Assembly: GCA_029547025.1 (NCBI GenBank) | Contig: JAKPQA010000100.1 | Coordinates: 1-64,000, forward strand | From: Armatimonadota bacterium | GTDB lineage: Bacteria; Armatimonadota; Zipacnadia; UBA1398; JAKPQA01 | Reading direction: 5' to 3' | DNA: 64,000 nt | Shown: one piece after another, positions 49,008-58,925 of the stretch | Layout: every line of letters starts with the position of its first letter | How positions within the stretch are numbered: the stretch's first letter is position 1 | The notes under the pieces: generated by a model | What the model saw: the letters and a program-made list of their open reading frames with translations, nothing else | The model's database searches: none | Told to the model about the DNA's origin: nothing | Program-made: the position numbers and the translations under genes

Positions 49008-50159
49008 TCAGTACACCCCCGCCTCGGCCAGTGCCTCGTACATGGCCATGACATTCACCGGCGGCACGTCGGCCTGGATGTTGTGGACCGTGCTGAAAAC
49101 GTAACCGCCGCCGGGAGCCAGGGCGTCGATGTTGCGGCGGACATCATCCCGCACCTCGCCCGGCGTGCCGAAGGGGAGCACGTGCTGGGTGTCGACCCCG
49201 CCGCCCCAGAAGCAGAGCGCATCGCCGAAGTCGCGCTTCAGCCCGATGGGTTCCATCCCCGCGGCCCGGGTGTGGATGGGGTTGAGGATGTCGACGCCGA
49301 TCTCGATGAGGTCCGGGATGATCGGGCGGATGCTGCCGCACGAGTGGAACAGCAGCTTGGCTCCGGGCGCCAGGGCCTTGATGACCCGACACAGCTCCGC
49401 CAGCCGGGGCTTGAAGAGCTCGCGGAACACGTGGGGCGAGACGAGCTGCGAGTCCTGCGTGCCGTAGTCGTCGGCTTCGAGCACGACATCGACGTGAGGC
49501 GCCAGAACGGGCAGCGCCATCTCCCAGAACGCGGCCTTGAGCTCCAGGAGCCGATCCAGAAGGCCGCCGGCCGCGGCGGGATCACTAACCAGGTCGCACA
49601 GGAAGCTCTCCATCCCTCGGAGCCGACAGGCAACCTCACACAGCCCGGCGCAGAAGCCCTTCAGGACAACGCAGTAGCCAGCCTGCCGGCAAGTACGGGC
49701 CCGTTCGGCGAGGCCGGCGATCCGCGACGGCTCGGCGGCCGATGGCCAGGTATAGCGCGAGAGCGCACGAGCGTCGGGCGCGGGGCCTCGAAGAGGGCTC
49801 TCGACGAGCGTGAAGTAGAGGCCTCGATCCCTGGGCATACGGTGCACGAGGCCCCACTCGTCCCGGTACTCCCAGTCCGAACCCACTTCCACCAAGGGCA
49901 CGCGGATGTTGTTGCCGGTCACCGGGAAGAGCCCACGGGTGTCTACTCCAAGCTGTTCGAGGAGCCTGTCGTGCGGTAGAGCGATCTGCTGAATATCGTC
50001 AACAACAAGAGGAGGCGACTCGTCCACGCCGAGAAGACTGGCCAGCCGCCTGTAGGCGGCGAGGGCGATGCCGGTGACATGGGTGGAGCCCAGGTCCAAA
50101 GGCACGCGGTCGGGCTCGTGGTGATCCAGAGCCGTGAGCAGGCGGTCGCGCGGCCTCAC
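49008..50159 (-). CDS. Uroporphyrinogen-decarboxylase-like (MtaA/UroD family) protein
   Basis: The 383-residue protein starts at a GTG overlapping the sulfatase stop as GTGA. It reads as the UroD/methyltransferase fold: RDRLLTALDHHEPDRVPLDLG at the N-terminus, DSQLVSPHVFRELFKPRLAELC, KLLFHSCGSIRPIIPDLIEIGVDILNPIH and the C-terminal GGGYVFSTVHNIQADVPPVNVMAMYE. The HSCGSI segment is where corrinoid methyltransferases place zinc ligands. No partner corrinoid protein is nearby; the substrate is unknown. Confidence 0.85.
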   Translation of the reverse strand: MRPRDRLLTALDHHEPDRVPLDLGSTHVTGIALAAYRRLASLLGVDESPPLVVDDIQQIALPHDRLLEQLGVDTRGLFPVTGNNIRVPLVEVGSDWEYRDEWGLVHRMPRDRGLYFTLVESPLRGPAPDARALSRYTWPSAAEPSRIAGLAERARTCRQAGYCVVLKGFCAGLCEVACRLRGMESFLCDLVSDPAAAGGLLDRLLELKAAFWEMALPVLAPHVDVVLEADDYGTQDSQLVSPHVFRELFKPRLAELCRVIKALAPGAKLLFHSCGSIRPIIPDLIEIGVDILNPIHTRAAGMEPIGLKRDFGDALCFWGGGVDTQHVLPFGTPGEVRDDVRRNIDALAPGGGYVFSTVHNIQADVPPVNVMAMYEALAEAGVY

Positions 50160-51475
50160 GAGTTCCGGAGCCACTGCTCCCACTTCTTGCCGAGGGTGAT
50201 GTCGCTGGCGGCCAGAGGATCCCCGGTCAGGCCGTTCTTGGCCACCATGGCGTCGATCCATCCCTCCAGCCGCTCCTCGAGCGCGTGGGCACGCTCGGGC
50301 TCCGCTTCGGCGATATCGCACAGCTCGTCGGGGTCGGCGCGAAGATCGAACAGCTCGCGCATGGGTCGACCATGGAAGTCGGGAGCGCGTGACACAATGA
50401 GCTTCTCGGTCTCAGTCCGGATCGCCCACTTCTTCTGCCACGTGCACTCCTCGGCCACCACGAAATCCCGTGGCGGCATCTCACCACCCGAGAGCGCCGG
50501 CACCAGGCTCGCGCCGTCCATCGCCTCCGCGGCGCCGATGCCCAGGGCGTCGAGCACCGTCGGAGCCAGGTCCTGATGCTGAGCGAAGCCATGCAACCGC
50601 CTGCCCCCGGCTGTGACCCCCGGCCACCGGATGAGCAGAGGGCAGTGGATGTTGCCGTCGTACAGGCCGTGATGGTCGAAGAAAATGTCATGCCGGTAGA
50701 ACATCTCACCGTGGTCGGAGGTGAGCACGACCAGTGTGTCGTCGGCCCGTCCGGACTCGTCGAGCGCCTGAAGGAGTCTCCCGACCCCGTCATCGGCGTG
50801 TCGCACCTCGCCATCGTACAGTGACTCGATGTACGAAGCGTCTCGCAGCGGCTGGGGCAGCTTCGAGAACCAGTTGGCCCACATGACCGAGAAGTACTGG
50901 CGCTGGAGCGGGGCGAGGGTGTCAGGCTTCGCTGGGTCGGTGGGGTCCCCGTCGTAGAAGATCCGGTAGCGCTCGGGCGGCATGTAGGGCGTATGCGGAT
51001 CCCAGTAGTGTATGGTCATAAAGAAGCGTTCGTCGGAGTGGGCTTTCAGCCACGGGATGGCGCGGGAGTTCATTAGCTCGGCTGTATAGCCATCACTGAG
51101 ATAGCGGGTGGTCGAATCCACGGCGAACTCAAAACCGCGAATGAACCAGTGCTTGTAGCGGGGAAGGCAGCAGAATGCGGCGGTCGTCATCCCGTGAGCC
51201 CGGAGGATCGAAGGCAGCCATGGGGCGTTCTCGTCGAGTTCCACGTCACCCTTGTGGCTAACGATGCCGTGAGTAATCGAATACTGCCCAGTGTACATCG
51301 TCGTGAACGAGGGCTGTGTGGGAACGGCCGACGCGAAGAACTGATCGAACTGCGTTGCCGTCTGCGCGAATGCGTCGATGTTCGGGCTCGTCGGCTTGGC
51401 GTAACCATAGCAGCCGAGATGATCCGCCCGGAGGCAGTCGACGACGATGAGGATCACGTTACGGGGCCGGCACAT
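50156..51475 (-). CDS. Sulfatase-fold (alkaline phosphatase superfamily) enzyme with Thr nucleophile
   Basis: The 439-residue protein from the ATG at 51475 has metal-binding ILIVVDCLRADHLGCYGY and VVLTSDHGEMF. At the position of the CxPSR formylglycine signature it reads VPTQPSFTTMYTGQ (Thr53 for Cys/Ser, Phe for Arg), so formylglycine cannot form. Thr nucleophiles occur in related phosphodiesterases/phosphotransferases. No signal peptide is seen, so it may be cytoplasmic. It is translationally coupled to the UroD-like gene. Confidence 0.85.
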   Translation of the reverse strand: MCRPRNVILIVVDCLRADHLGCYGYAKPTSPNIDAFAQTATQFDQFFASAVPTQPSFTTMYTGQYSITHGIVSHKGDVELDENAPWLPSILRAHGMTTAAFCCLPRYKHWFIRGFEFAVDSTTRYLSDGYTAELMNSRAIPWLKAHSDERFFMTIHYWDPHTPYMPPERYRIFYDGDPTDPAKPDTLAPLQRQYFSVMWANWFSKLPQPLRDASYIESLYDGEVRHADDGVGRLLQALDESGRADDTLVVLTSDHGEMFYRHDIFFDHHGLYDGNIHCPLLIRWPGVTAGGRRLHGFAQHQDLAPTVLDALGIGAAEAMDGASLVPALSGGEMPPRDFVVAEECTWQKKWAIRTETEKLIVSRAPDFHGRPMRELFDLRADPDELCDIAEAEPERAHALEERLEGWIDAMVAKNGLTGDPLAASDITLGKKWEQWLRNS

Positions 51476-51830
51476 GGGGGCGAGTGTACCAATGCGACAG
51501 GGGTGCGACAAGAGGGATGTGGTCGCCCCAGTCACCGCCAGGGACATCGGTTCCAGGGCTGGCAAGGTGGCCTCGACTTCACGTGCGCGGCAACTTCGGC
51601 TTGGGCATGGACCGCCAGAACCCGACACGGTCCTGTGCAGAGGCCGCACCAGGGTGCGCCACAGGGCATCGGGCCTCTCTCCTGAGCCTGTCGAAGGACG
51701 CGAAGCCCCGTCACGAGGATCGGGCGCATCGCGAGCTCACCCCGTTGGGATCGGCGCAGTTCGCCCTACGGCGCCCCGTCCGCAACGAGGCCGAGCGACG
51801 GCTGGCGGCCCCACGCCGCCGCCCATGCCC
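51476..51830. other. Gene-free stretch with a dispersed-repeat-like motif
   Basis: No supported gene. It contains CCTGAGCCTGTCGAAGG (51681-51697), a motif I recall as a common intergenic repeat in environmental bacteria; identity as a repeat here needs a genome-wide search. Confidence 0.35.
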
Positions 51831-54173
51831 CTACTCCGCCACCCTCCCCCATGACATCGCCTGGGTGACCCACGACAAGTCCGTCGTCCGAAACGTTGCC
51901 GGCGGGCTGCCGTCGCCCGGAAGCACCTGACCGAAGGGCCATCGGTCCGCCGCAGGCATGCCGGTGGCGGTCGTGGGCGGCTTCCAGAGCGCCCAACTCG
52001 CCACCGGCCATCCGGGCTGGGTGGCGTCGCCCTCTCCCACCGAGCCCATCACGGCCTGCACCAGCAGTGGCCAGTCGGGCCGACACACCCGCTGGATGCC
52101 AACGACAAATGGCGTCGGGTCCCCACCCGCCGGAATCAGCCGGTCATATCGCGGCTCGCGACTCGTCCGTAGGAACGACATGTAGTAGGCAATGGTATCC
52201 GCGTCGTTGCCCGGATCGCGTTCGCCCTGCACCAGCTTGGCGAGCTGCTCCGGCGGTTCGTTGAGCAGTAGCGACCGCAGCCGCTCCATCGAGGGCGCGA
52301 TGTGTGCCGTGTCGCGCCCGACCCGGTAGGGCGACTCGACCTGCAGGAGCCCGTCGAGCTCCGCACGGCACTCGGAGCCGCAAGTGTCGCGATGGAACCG
52401 CGCCACATCTTCGCTCGAGAACCGCACCCAGCGGTTGCCATACTGCCGCTCGCCCGTCTCCTTGGGGTACTGGGGTCCGTCGATCCGCCAGCCCACCGTA
52501 TCTCCCCACAGGTTCGTCAGGTAGATGGGGCCCGTCATCGGTTCCATCGAATCGACGGGCCCGTGCTGGCGGAAATACTCCGCGCCTTTGTGCTTCACGT
52601 AGTGGTGCACGAGCTCGCGAGCGAAGCAGTAGCAGGCGTACCCATAGGTGTCCGCGTCGCCCATGCGGTAGGCCATCCGCGCCAGATAGAGTGGCGGGGC
52701 CGCCTCGTCACCCATCTCGGCGATAGACTGCCGGCCGAAGGTCTTCCAGCGCATTTCCATGGGTGTGACGAACAGCTTCAGGATCAGCGGCCACCGCTCG
52801 CGGATCAGTGCCCAGTCGCCCGTGTAGTGCGCATAGCACCATAGCGTCTCCAGGACGTTGCTGCTGAACTTGCCTGCATCGTCATAGCCGCCCCACGTGC
52901 CGATGCCGGGTCCGACCAGCAGTAGGTGATCGCCCAAGGGCTTGTACTGATCTTCCTTCAGCACGTAGTTGGCGAAGTAGTAGTGGAGCTGGGCCTTGGC
53001 CCGCTCGCGCGTCGCCGGGTCCATGTAAGCCAGCGCCTTGGGGAACCACCGGTCGGCCATGATCTGCCAGCAATAGTTCTCGGGGCCGCCATGGTCCCAG
53101 ATGATCCGATCCGTGTCGCCCTGGTACCGCTTGGAGGTTCGCTGGCGGATGGTCTCGAGGGCCTGCGCGACGATGGGATCTCGATCGAGGTCCGGTTCCT
53201 GCTGGGCCTCGACCTCGTGCACGTACTTGAGCACATCGAGCCGTACCTCGACCGTGTCCGCTCCCTCGACGCCCACATAGGGGCCGTAGGGCGTGAATAG
53301 CTTGGCGTCGGTGATCGGCCCCGAACAGCGCATGGGGAAGCCGCCCACGAGCCAAGCCAGACCCAGGCTCGGCGACAGCGGCGCGAACTTGCGTGGTCTC
53401 GTGCCGAAGTCATCGGCAACTGCCAGCCAGGTCATCTCCTGGCGGAGGGTCACCGAATCGTTCCGCCGGTCGACCGAGAACGTCTCGCGGCAGTCCACCG
53501 GGAAGGCTCGGAGCACCTGAGCCCACCACCGGCACCGGTCGAGCACCTCGGGAGGGAGTCCGGGGTACCATGCCGCTGTGTTCACGCCGAACGTGGCCGG
53601 GCTTTGCTCCGCCATCAGGCCCTGGCCCCGAGCCGGCCCGGGTGGCTTGGCATAGCCGTACAGCGGCATCGACGCCACATAGCCGCACGGTCCGTCGAAG
53701 CGCAGGACGAGACCGTTGCCGTCGAGCGCGATGGTTGCAGGGCGATGCTGCAGAACCAGAAGCCAGGGGATGTCGAACGGATCCCACCCCCGGGCACCGC
53801 CGAACCATGCCAGAAGCCAGGCTTCTGTCTGAACGCTCCCGTCGAGCCGATCGCCTCGGGCCATCAGGCGAACCGTGTCGATGCCCGGAACGGCTACCCG
53901 ATTCGGCCCCCCCAGTCCCCACGCGTCGAGGTTCGCAAAAAACCGCACGGAGCTGTCGCGGCACAGCATCAGTGTCGCCGGCGAGAGCTCGGTCGTGATC
54001 AGCGACAGGTCGTCCTGTTCCCAGCTCTTGTCGGCCACCGCTCGATCGACGGCCACCGGCAAATCGGTCGGCGGCACGATGTCGATGGGGCCGTAGCCCG
54101 AAGTCTGTGCCGCAGCGGGCAGGAGGTACACGCACAAGGCAAGAGCAACGCGCGGAGTAACGTTCCGGCTCAC
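51831..54173 (-). CDS. Large secreted protein, likely alpha/alpha-toroid glycosidase
   Basis: The GTG at 54173 starts a signal peptide (TPRVALALCVYLLPAAAQ) behind GGGGAG; total length is 780 residues. An N-terminal beta-rich domain precedes an (alpha/alpha)-barrel-like part (NYCWQIMADRWFPKALAYMDPATRERAKAQLHYYFANYVL, VLETLWCYAHYTGDWALIRERW, GDEAAPPLYLARMAYRMGDAD) seen in several glycosidase families. No family or catalytic residue is recognised. It lies 107 bases from the GH127 gene, same strand. Confidence 0.65.
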   Translation of the reverse strand: MSRNVTPRVALALCVYLLPAAAQTSGYGPIDIVPPTDLPVAVDRAVADKSWEQDDLSLITTELSPATLMLCRDSSVRFFANLDAWGLGGPNRVAVPGIDTVRLMARGDRLDGSVQTEAWLLAWFGGARGWDPFDIPWLLVLQHRPATIALDGNGLVLRFDGPCGYVASMPLYGYAKPPGPARGQGLMAEQSPATFGVNTAAWYPGLPPEVLDRCRWWAQVLRAFPVDCRETFSVDRRNDSVTLRQEMTWLAVADDFGTRPRKFAPLSPSLGLAWLVGGFPMRCSGPITDAKLFTPYGPYVGVEGADTVEVRLDVLKYVHEVEAQQEPDLDRDPIVAQALETIRQRTSKRYQGDTDRIIWDHGGPENYCWQIMADRWFPKALAYMDPATRERAKAQLHYYFANYVLKEDQYKPLGDHLLLVGPGIGTWGGYDDAGKFSSNVLETLWCYAHYTGDWALIRERWPLILKLFVTPMEMRWKTFGRQSIAEMGDEAAPPLYLARMAYRMGDADTYGYACYCFARELVHHYVKHKGAEYFRQHGPVDSMEPMTGPIYLTNLWGDTVGWRIDGPQYPKETGERQYGNRWVRFSSEDVARFHRDTCGSECRAELDGLLQVESPYRVGRDTAHIAPSMERLRSLLLNEPPEQLAKLVQGERDPGNDADTIAYYMSFLRTSREPRYDRLIPAGGDPTPFVVGIQRVCRPDWPLLVQAVMGSVGEGDATQPGWPVASWALWKPPTTATGMPAADRWPFGQVLPGDGSPPATFRTTDLSWVTQAMSWGRVAE

Positions 54174-54280
54174 GGCGAAGGCTCCCCATCCGGCCAAGAT
54201 GCCAGCCGGTGAGGCTGGTCCCACCGGCCAAAGGACTGCATGGTCTATAGGATACGCGCCGCCGCGGTTGGTGGCACCGA

Positions 54281-56224
54281 TCATCGTCCTGGGCCGCCCG
54301 GCTCCGCGCTTCGGCCCTGGCGCCCCAACACCGGGAACTCAGTCACGCGGAGGTTCGTGCAGCCGTACGGGATGAGCGTGAGCTCCTCCTCCGGCTCCTC
54401 CGTCATCACTGGACCCTCGGGCACATCGGCCGCCGAGCCCCGGACCATCACCCAGCCTGGAACCTGCCGGCCCCGCACCGTGGCCGACACCGGCGCGCCC
54501 TCGGGGGAGAACGGACACTCGCCCACCGGGTGCTCGGCGAACGACACGTCTTCGTGCAGTGTTGCCTCCGACACGCGCAACGCGTAGTTCCACGGTGTGG
54601 TCGGGTAGATCTCCCAATCGGCATGGGGCAGCTCGCGACAGGGCTGGTCCTCGTGCACGCGCACCCAGCGCTCGCCGATGCGGAGCGAGTAGACCAGTGG
54701 GCCCCGCTCGACGGCCACCGCGCCCCGATAGCCCTGCACGAGACCCGGGCTCATGGGGAACACGAGTCGCACGCCCGTCCGCCCGCGCCATTGCCGGCTC
54801 AAGCGGTAGAACGAACCCGGTTTCGCCGGCTCGGGCACCGCATCGCCGACCTGCACCGTCGCCCCGCGCGTCCAGGCGGGGATACGCAGCAACAGGTCGA
54901 ACGCCGTCGGCCGAACCGCCTCGACGGTCACGTCCACCGTCTCGCGGAAGGGGTACTCGGTCTCGACAGTGACCGAGACCGGAGTCCCCGCGACCTCAGC
55001 CCGCGCCTCGCACGGCGCCCAGGCCGCGGCCACCAACGCGCCGTCCTCGCCCTGCATCCACAAGTGCGAGGCGAACTTGGGCCAGCCCTGGCTCAGGTTC
55101 GCGGTGCAGCACCCGAAGTTGGGCTCCAGGCCGAACAGGTTCGCGTCGGGCCCATTGGTGTTCCACTCGCGGCCCTCCAGCGAACTGCACTCCACTTGGT
55201 TCACCTGCTGGTCATACTGGTGCGACCACATGTCGGGCGAGAAGGTAGCCGGCAGCGCGTTGAACACGATGCGCTCCAGCCGATCACCGAAAGCCGCATC
55301 GCCCAGCGTCGAGAGCAGCAGCTCGAGCGAGTGGGCGTACTCGACCACGGCGCACAGCTCGGTGCCCTGAGTCGGCCGCCGTCCGGCCAGGCACTCGTCA
55401 CCGGTGAACACCCCCGTCACCTGGCCGTGGTGCCGATCCAGCAGGCCGATCATCCGCGAGGCGGCCTCGCGGTAGCGTGCATCGCCGGTCAGGCGCCAGC
55501 ACAAGCCTGGCGCACGGATGGCCTGGGCGTTGTTGACCACATGGCCCATGAAGTTCCACTTGCCCCTGGGTGTGGGCTCCGTCAGCGGCCAGCGCTCGAA
55601 GAAACGGATCCAGTCAAAGCCCTGGGCTTGTAGCTTCACCGCCAGATCGAGCAGCCATCTCTCGTGAGTGCGCTCATACAGCCAGAAGAGGGCAAGGAGC
55701 GCATCGAACCAGCGGAACTTCGCCCAGTCAATGAGTGGTTGCGTGTCGATCCGCGTCTCGATGGCCCGCAGGCAGCGCTCGACCACGCCCGCAATGCGTT
55801 CGTCGCCGGTGGCCTCGCCGAACTGCACCAGGGCCTTCATCACGAGGAAGAGCGACCAGATGTCGTGCCGAGGCGCGCGGCCGGCGCCGCCGGGCCCACT
55901 CATCTCCCTCGGCCCCAGCCAACCATCCTCGTGCTGTCGCGCAATGATGGTGCTCACGTGCCCGGTGACCTTGGTGATGAGCAGGTCGTCGCCGAGTGTG
56001 AATGCCAGCGGGATCACGCCATCGAGCCAGTAGGGGGCGCGCTCCCAGCCCTCGGCCTCCCCACCGAGCCACTTGCTGTCGCGGATGTCCGGCCAAAACT
56101 CATCCAGATGCCCGCTGAGCCCGTCAGCCTGGATGCGCAACTGGCGCCCAAGCCATCCCCGCGCGCGGATGCGGCCGAGTGGCAGTGGGCGGAAGGCAAG
56201 CGGTTGGAGTTCGAACGGAGCCAT
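54281..56224 (-). CDS. GH127-like (DUF1680) beta-L-arabinofuranosidase-type enzyme
   Basis: The 647-residue protein from the ATG at 56224 (AAGGAGAG upstream) has the GH127/DUF1680 pattern: GDDLLITKVTGHVSTIIARQHEDGWLGP, GTELCAVVEYAHSLELLLST near 285 with the catalytic Glu, and FGCCTANLSQGWPKFASHLW near 371 with the Cys pair that includes the zinc-bound nucleophile. C-terminal beta-sandwiches follow. There is no signal peptide, so cytoplasmic action on imported oligosaccharides is likely. Confidence 0.9.
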   Translation of the reverse strand: MAPFELQPLAFRPLPLGRIRARGWLGRQLRIQADGLSGHLDEFWPDIRDSKWLGGEAEGWERAPYWLDGVIPLAFTLGDDLLITKVTGHVSTIIARQHEDGWLGPREMSGPGGAGRAPRHDIWSLFLVMKALVQFGEATGDERIAGVVERCLRAIETRIDTQPLIDWAKFRWFDALLALFWLYERTHERWLLDLAVKLQAQGFDWIRFFERWPLTEPTPRGKWNFMGHVVNNAQAIRAPGLCWRLTGDARYREAASRMIGLLDRHHGQVTGVFTGDECLAGRRPTQGTELCAVVEYAHSLELLLSTLGDAAFGDRLERIVFNALPATFSPDMWSHQYDQQVNQVECSSLEGREWNTNGPDANLFGLEPNFGCCTANLSQGWPKFASHLWMQGEDGALVAAAWAPCEARAEVAGTPVSVTVETEYPFRETVDVTVEAVRPTAFDLLLRIPAWTRGATVQVGDAVPEPAKPGSFYRLSRQWRGRTGVRLVFPMSPGLVQGYRGAVAVERGPLVYSLRIGERWVRVHEDQPCRELPHADWEIYPTTPWNYALRVSEATLHEDVSFAEHPVGECPFSPEGAPVSATVRGRQVPGWVMVRGSAADVPEGPVMTEEPEEELTLIPYGCTNLRVTEFPVLGRQGRSAEPGGPGR

Positions 56225-56264
56225 GGGCAACTCTCCTTCGGGCTGACGGTGGGCGCACCATCGG

Positions 56265-57539
56265 CTACCCCTCCGTGCCGCACAGCCGTAGCGTGGGCTC
56301 CACGATGTGCAGATTGTTCAGGAACGGCTCCGTGTACTGGATCGCGCCGAACTCGGCGCCGTCGATATGGTGCTGCTGCCCGACGTGGTTGTTCCAGTCG
56401 ACACCCTCCGTCAGGAACCCGTACGGTCCATAGTGGTGCTTGGCGATGGCCCGCAGAATCGTCAGCGCCGTCCGTCGGCAGCGCTCCGCCTGACGCGGCG
56501 CCACCGTCTCGAGCGCCTCGGCCGCCTCGACGAATGCCAGCGCCGCTTCGGCGTTCTCCCAGAGATAGGCCGTGTCCCACGAGGCCTCCATGTAGAGCAG
56601 GCCCTTCGTCGCCACACCGTTCAGGTCGCGGGCCATCTGAAAGCCGCGGAGTCCGGTGAGCGCATTGTCGAAAGCAAACGCCTTCAGGTCCTCTCGCCCC
56701 AGCAGGCGCGCACACTGCAGCAGCGTGCGGAAACCCACCGCATAGGCCACACACTCGTGCGAATCGTAGGTGTCGTGATTGATGCTGCCGTACATGCCGC
56801 CGGCGCGGACGAACGCCTCGGCCCGGCGCGCCAGCTCCGCCCGGTGATCAGCAAGCCCCCGCTGCGTGAGGTCAGCCATGAGCGCGACGACGAACAGCCC
56901 GTCGCCGCTGTGGTCGAAGATGGGGTCATCCTCGCGATAGGGCCGCCCGTCGGGCCGCACGCGGCGCGGGTACCAGCCGTTGTCCAGCGGTGCCACACGC
57001 TCACCGATCCAGCCCATCATCCCCTGCGCGGCGCGCACCAGCCGCGCGGCACGCGGGTCCTCGCCGAGCAGATCGGCCGCCCAGAGCATCTGGCAGCCCA
57101 CGCGAGCCATCGACCCGGCGCACAGCCACTCGTTCGTCTTCTCGTAGTTGAGCAGCCGCTGGTCAGTGTCGACCTTACGGTAGCCGTGCATCAGGCCGGT
57201 TTCCCAGTCGATGAACCCGTCGTCGAGTACGTGGTCGATCAGCGACAGCGCCTTGGCCCGGAGCCGCTCGTCAGCGCTGTGCCGGGCCCAGAGCAGGAGC
57301 TCGTAGGCGCCCCCCATGGCGTTGGCCGCCCACCCGGGGCCCTCGATGAGGCCAAAGTCGTGCCACGCCATCACCTCGCCCTCGGGGTTAACGAAGGACG
57401 AAGTTGCGCACGCATGCCCGCGGTACTCTGTCAGGCACCGGCTCACCGCGAACCGCACCGAGTCGGCGGCGCTGTCGAGCAGCGAGTACTCCGGATCCGG
57501 TTCGAGGTAGACCAGCGGCGACCCGGTGTCCCGATCCAT
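56265..57539 (-). CDS. Alpha/alpha-toroid protein, possible glycosidase or lyase
   Basis: The 424-residue protein is rich in helical repeats (MGGAYELLLWARHSADERLRAKA, EWLCAGSMARVGCQMLWAADLLG, CVAYAVGFRTLLQCARLLG) with aromatic/His clefts (NGWYPRRVRPDGRPYREDDPIF, GVDWNNHVGQQHHIDG). It resembles cytoplasmic six-hairpin glycosidases and epimerases; no specific family is recognised. It lies 41 bases before the GH127 gene and likely shares its transcript. Confidence 0.7.
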   Translation of the reverse strand: MDRDTGSPLVYLEPDPEYSLLDSAADSVRFAVSRCLTEYRGHACATSSFVNPEGEVMAWHDFGLIEGPGWAANAMGGAYELLLWARHSADERLRAKALSLIDHVLDDGFIDWETGLMHGYRKVDTDQRLLNYEKTNEWLCAGSMARVGCQMLWAADLLGEDPRAARLVRAAQGMMGWIGERVAPLDNGWYPRRVRPDGRPYREDDPIFDHSGDGLFVVALMADLTQRGLADHRAELARRAEAFVRAGGMYGSINHDTYDSHECVAYAVGFRTLLQCARLLGREDLKAFAFDNALTGLRGFQMARDLNGVATKGLLYMEASWDTAYLWENAEAALAFVEAAEALETVAPRQAERCRRTALTILRAIAKHHYGPYGFLTEGVDWNNHVGQQHHIDGAEFGAIQYTEPFLNNLHIVEPTLRLCGTEG

Positions 57540-57638
57540 GGCAGCGTGCTCCCTCGCGGTGCATCTCTCGTCCCAGGGGCACCGGCCTCCTCGCCGGTGA
57601 GTCGGCCGCCAGGCCGACGGCTGGCTCGCGTCCCTGCC

Positions 57639-58925
57639 CTACCCGTACCACGCCTCAAGCCACGGCTTCTCCGCCTCGACCATGGCGTCGAACATCGACC
57701 GGATCTCACGAAGCGAGCACACGGCCGCCGTGAGCGGATCCAGCGCCACGGCCATGTAGGCCTTCTCCAGATCCCGCTCGAGCACGGCTTCGACCGTAAG
57801 CTGCTGTACGGCGATGTTCGACGAGTTCAGCGCGGCGAGCTGCGGCGGGAGGTCGCCGACGCCGCACGGCCGGACGCCCGTGCCGTCCGTCAGGCACGGC
57901 ACCTCGACGCAGCACCCCTCCATCAGGTTCGTGATCAGCCCGCTGTTCGGCACGTTGCCGTTGAACCGATAGGGCGTGTTCGTCTCGATGGCGTGGATGA
58001 TGCATGAGGCGTATTCGCCCGAACGATGCAGCTCGGTAGACTCCTTGGGGTCATCCTTCTGCCAGAAGCGCTCACGCTTTTCGGCCTCTTTGTTCGGCCG
58101 GCGGCGGTGGAGCCCGAACTCCTCGATCAGCTCCGGGCGCTTGCGGAAGTAGGGCACGTACTCCGACATGTGCGGCGTCGATTCGGTCACAAATGCGCCG
58201 AAGTGGCGCATGATCTCAAACCGCACCGGGTCCTGCTTGAACACCTCGGGCTTCTCCATGGCCTCGAACAGCAGCGGGTACGCATCGCGTCCCTGATGCG
58301 CGAACTCGAGGAACCACGACATGTGGTTGATCCCCGCGACCCAGTAGGTCACCTCATCGGCGGGCACCCCGATGTAGCCCGCGAGCTGATGCGCCGTTCC
58401 CTGGACGCTATGGCACAGGCCGACGATATCGAGCTCGGTGGCCGCGCCCATGGCCCAGCACAGCATGGCCATGGGGTTCGTGTAGTTGATCAGCAGCGCC
58501 TCAGGGCACAGCTCTTCCATGTCGTCGCAGATGGCCAGCATCTCCGGCGCGCACCTCAGCGCGCGGAACACGCCGCCCGGCCCCAACGTATCGGCAATCT
58601 GCTGCTCGACACCATACTCGGCCGGGATCGCGACCTCGTGGTAGTAGGGCACGCCGTCGTAGGCCGGGCCGCCGACGGCGATGGACACGATGACGTAGTC
58701 GGCCCCCGCCAGCACCTCGCGGCGATCCGTCGCCACCTCAACGCGCGCGGGTAGCTCGTTGTCGTCGATCACCCGCTGGACGAACCGCCCCACGCCCTCC
58801 GCCGCCTCCGGGTTGATGTCCACCAGGCAGAGCGTGCTGTCCTGTAATGCGGGGAACGACAGGATGTCCACCGAGAGCCGGCTTCCGAACCCGCTCCCGG
58901 CTCCGATGAGCGCGATGCGTGCCAT
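57639..58925 (-). CDS. GH4 alpha-galactosidase/6-phospho-glycosidase-type enzyme
   Basis: The 428-residue protein has the NAD-binding ARIALIGAGSGFGSRLSVDIL, the family-4 loop INYTNPMAMLCWAM, the Mn-binding Cys in VGLCHSVQGTAHQL near 168 and His in VAGINHMSWFLEF near 198. GH4 enzymes use an NAD-dependent redox mechanism. Specificity is not shown; the CHSV motif suggests alpha-galactosidase/alpha-glucuronidase branches. It is the first gene of the run to GH127. Confidence 0.92.
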   Translation of the reverse strand: MARIALIGAGSGFGSRLSVDILSFPALQDSTLCLVDINPEAAEGVGRFVQRVIDDNELPARVEVATDRREVLAGADYVIVSIAVGGPAYDGVPYYHEVAIPAEYGVEQQIADTLGPGGVFRALRCAPEMLAICDDMEELCPEALLINYTNPMAMLCWAMGAATELDIVGLCHSVQGTAHQLAGYIGVPADEVTYWVAGINHMSWFLEFAHQGRDAYPLLFEAMEKPEVFKQDPVRFEIMRHFGAFVTESTPHMSEYVPYFRKRPELIEEFGLHRRRPNKEAEKRERFWQKDDPKESTELHRSGEYASCIIHAIETNTPYRFNGNVPNSGLITNLMEGCCVEVPCLTDGTGVRPCGVGDLPPQLAALNSSNIAVQQLTVEAVLERDLEKAYMAVALDPLTAAVCSLREIRSMFDAMVEAEKPWLEAWYG

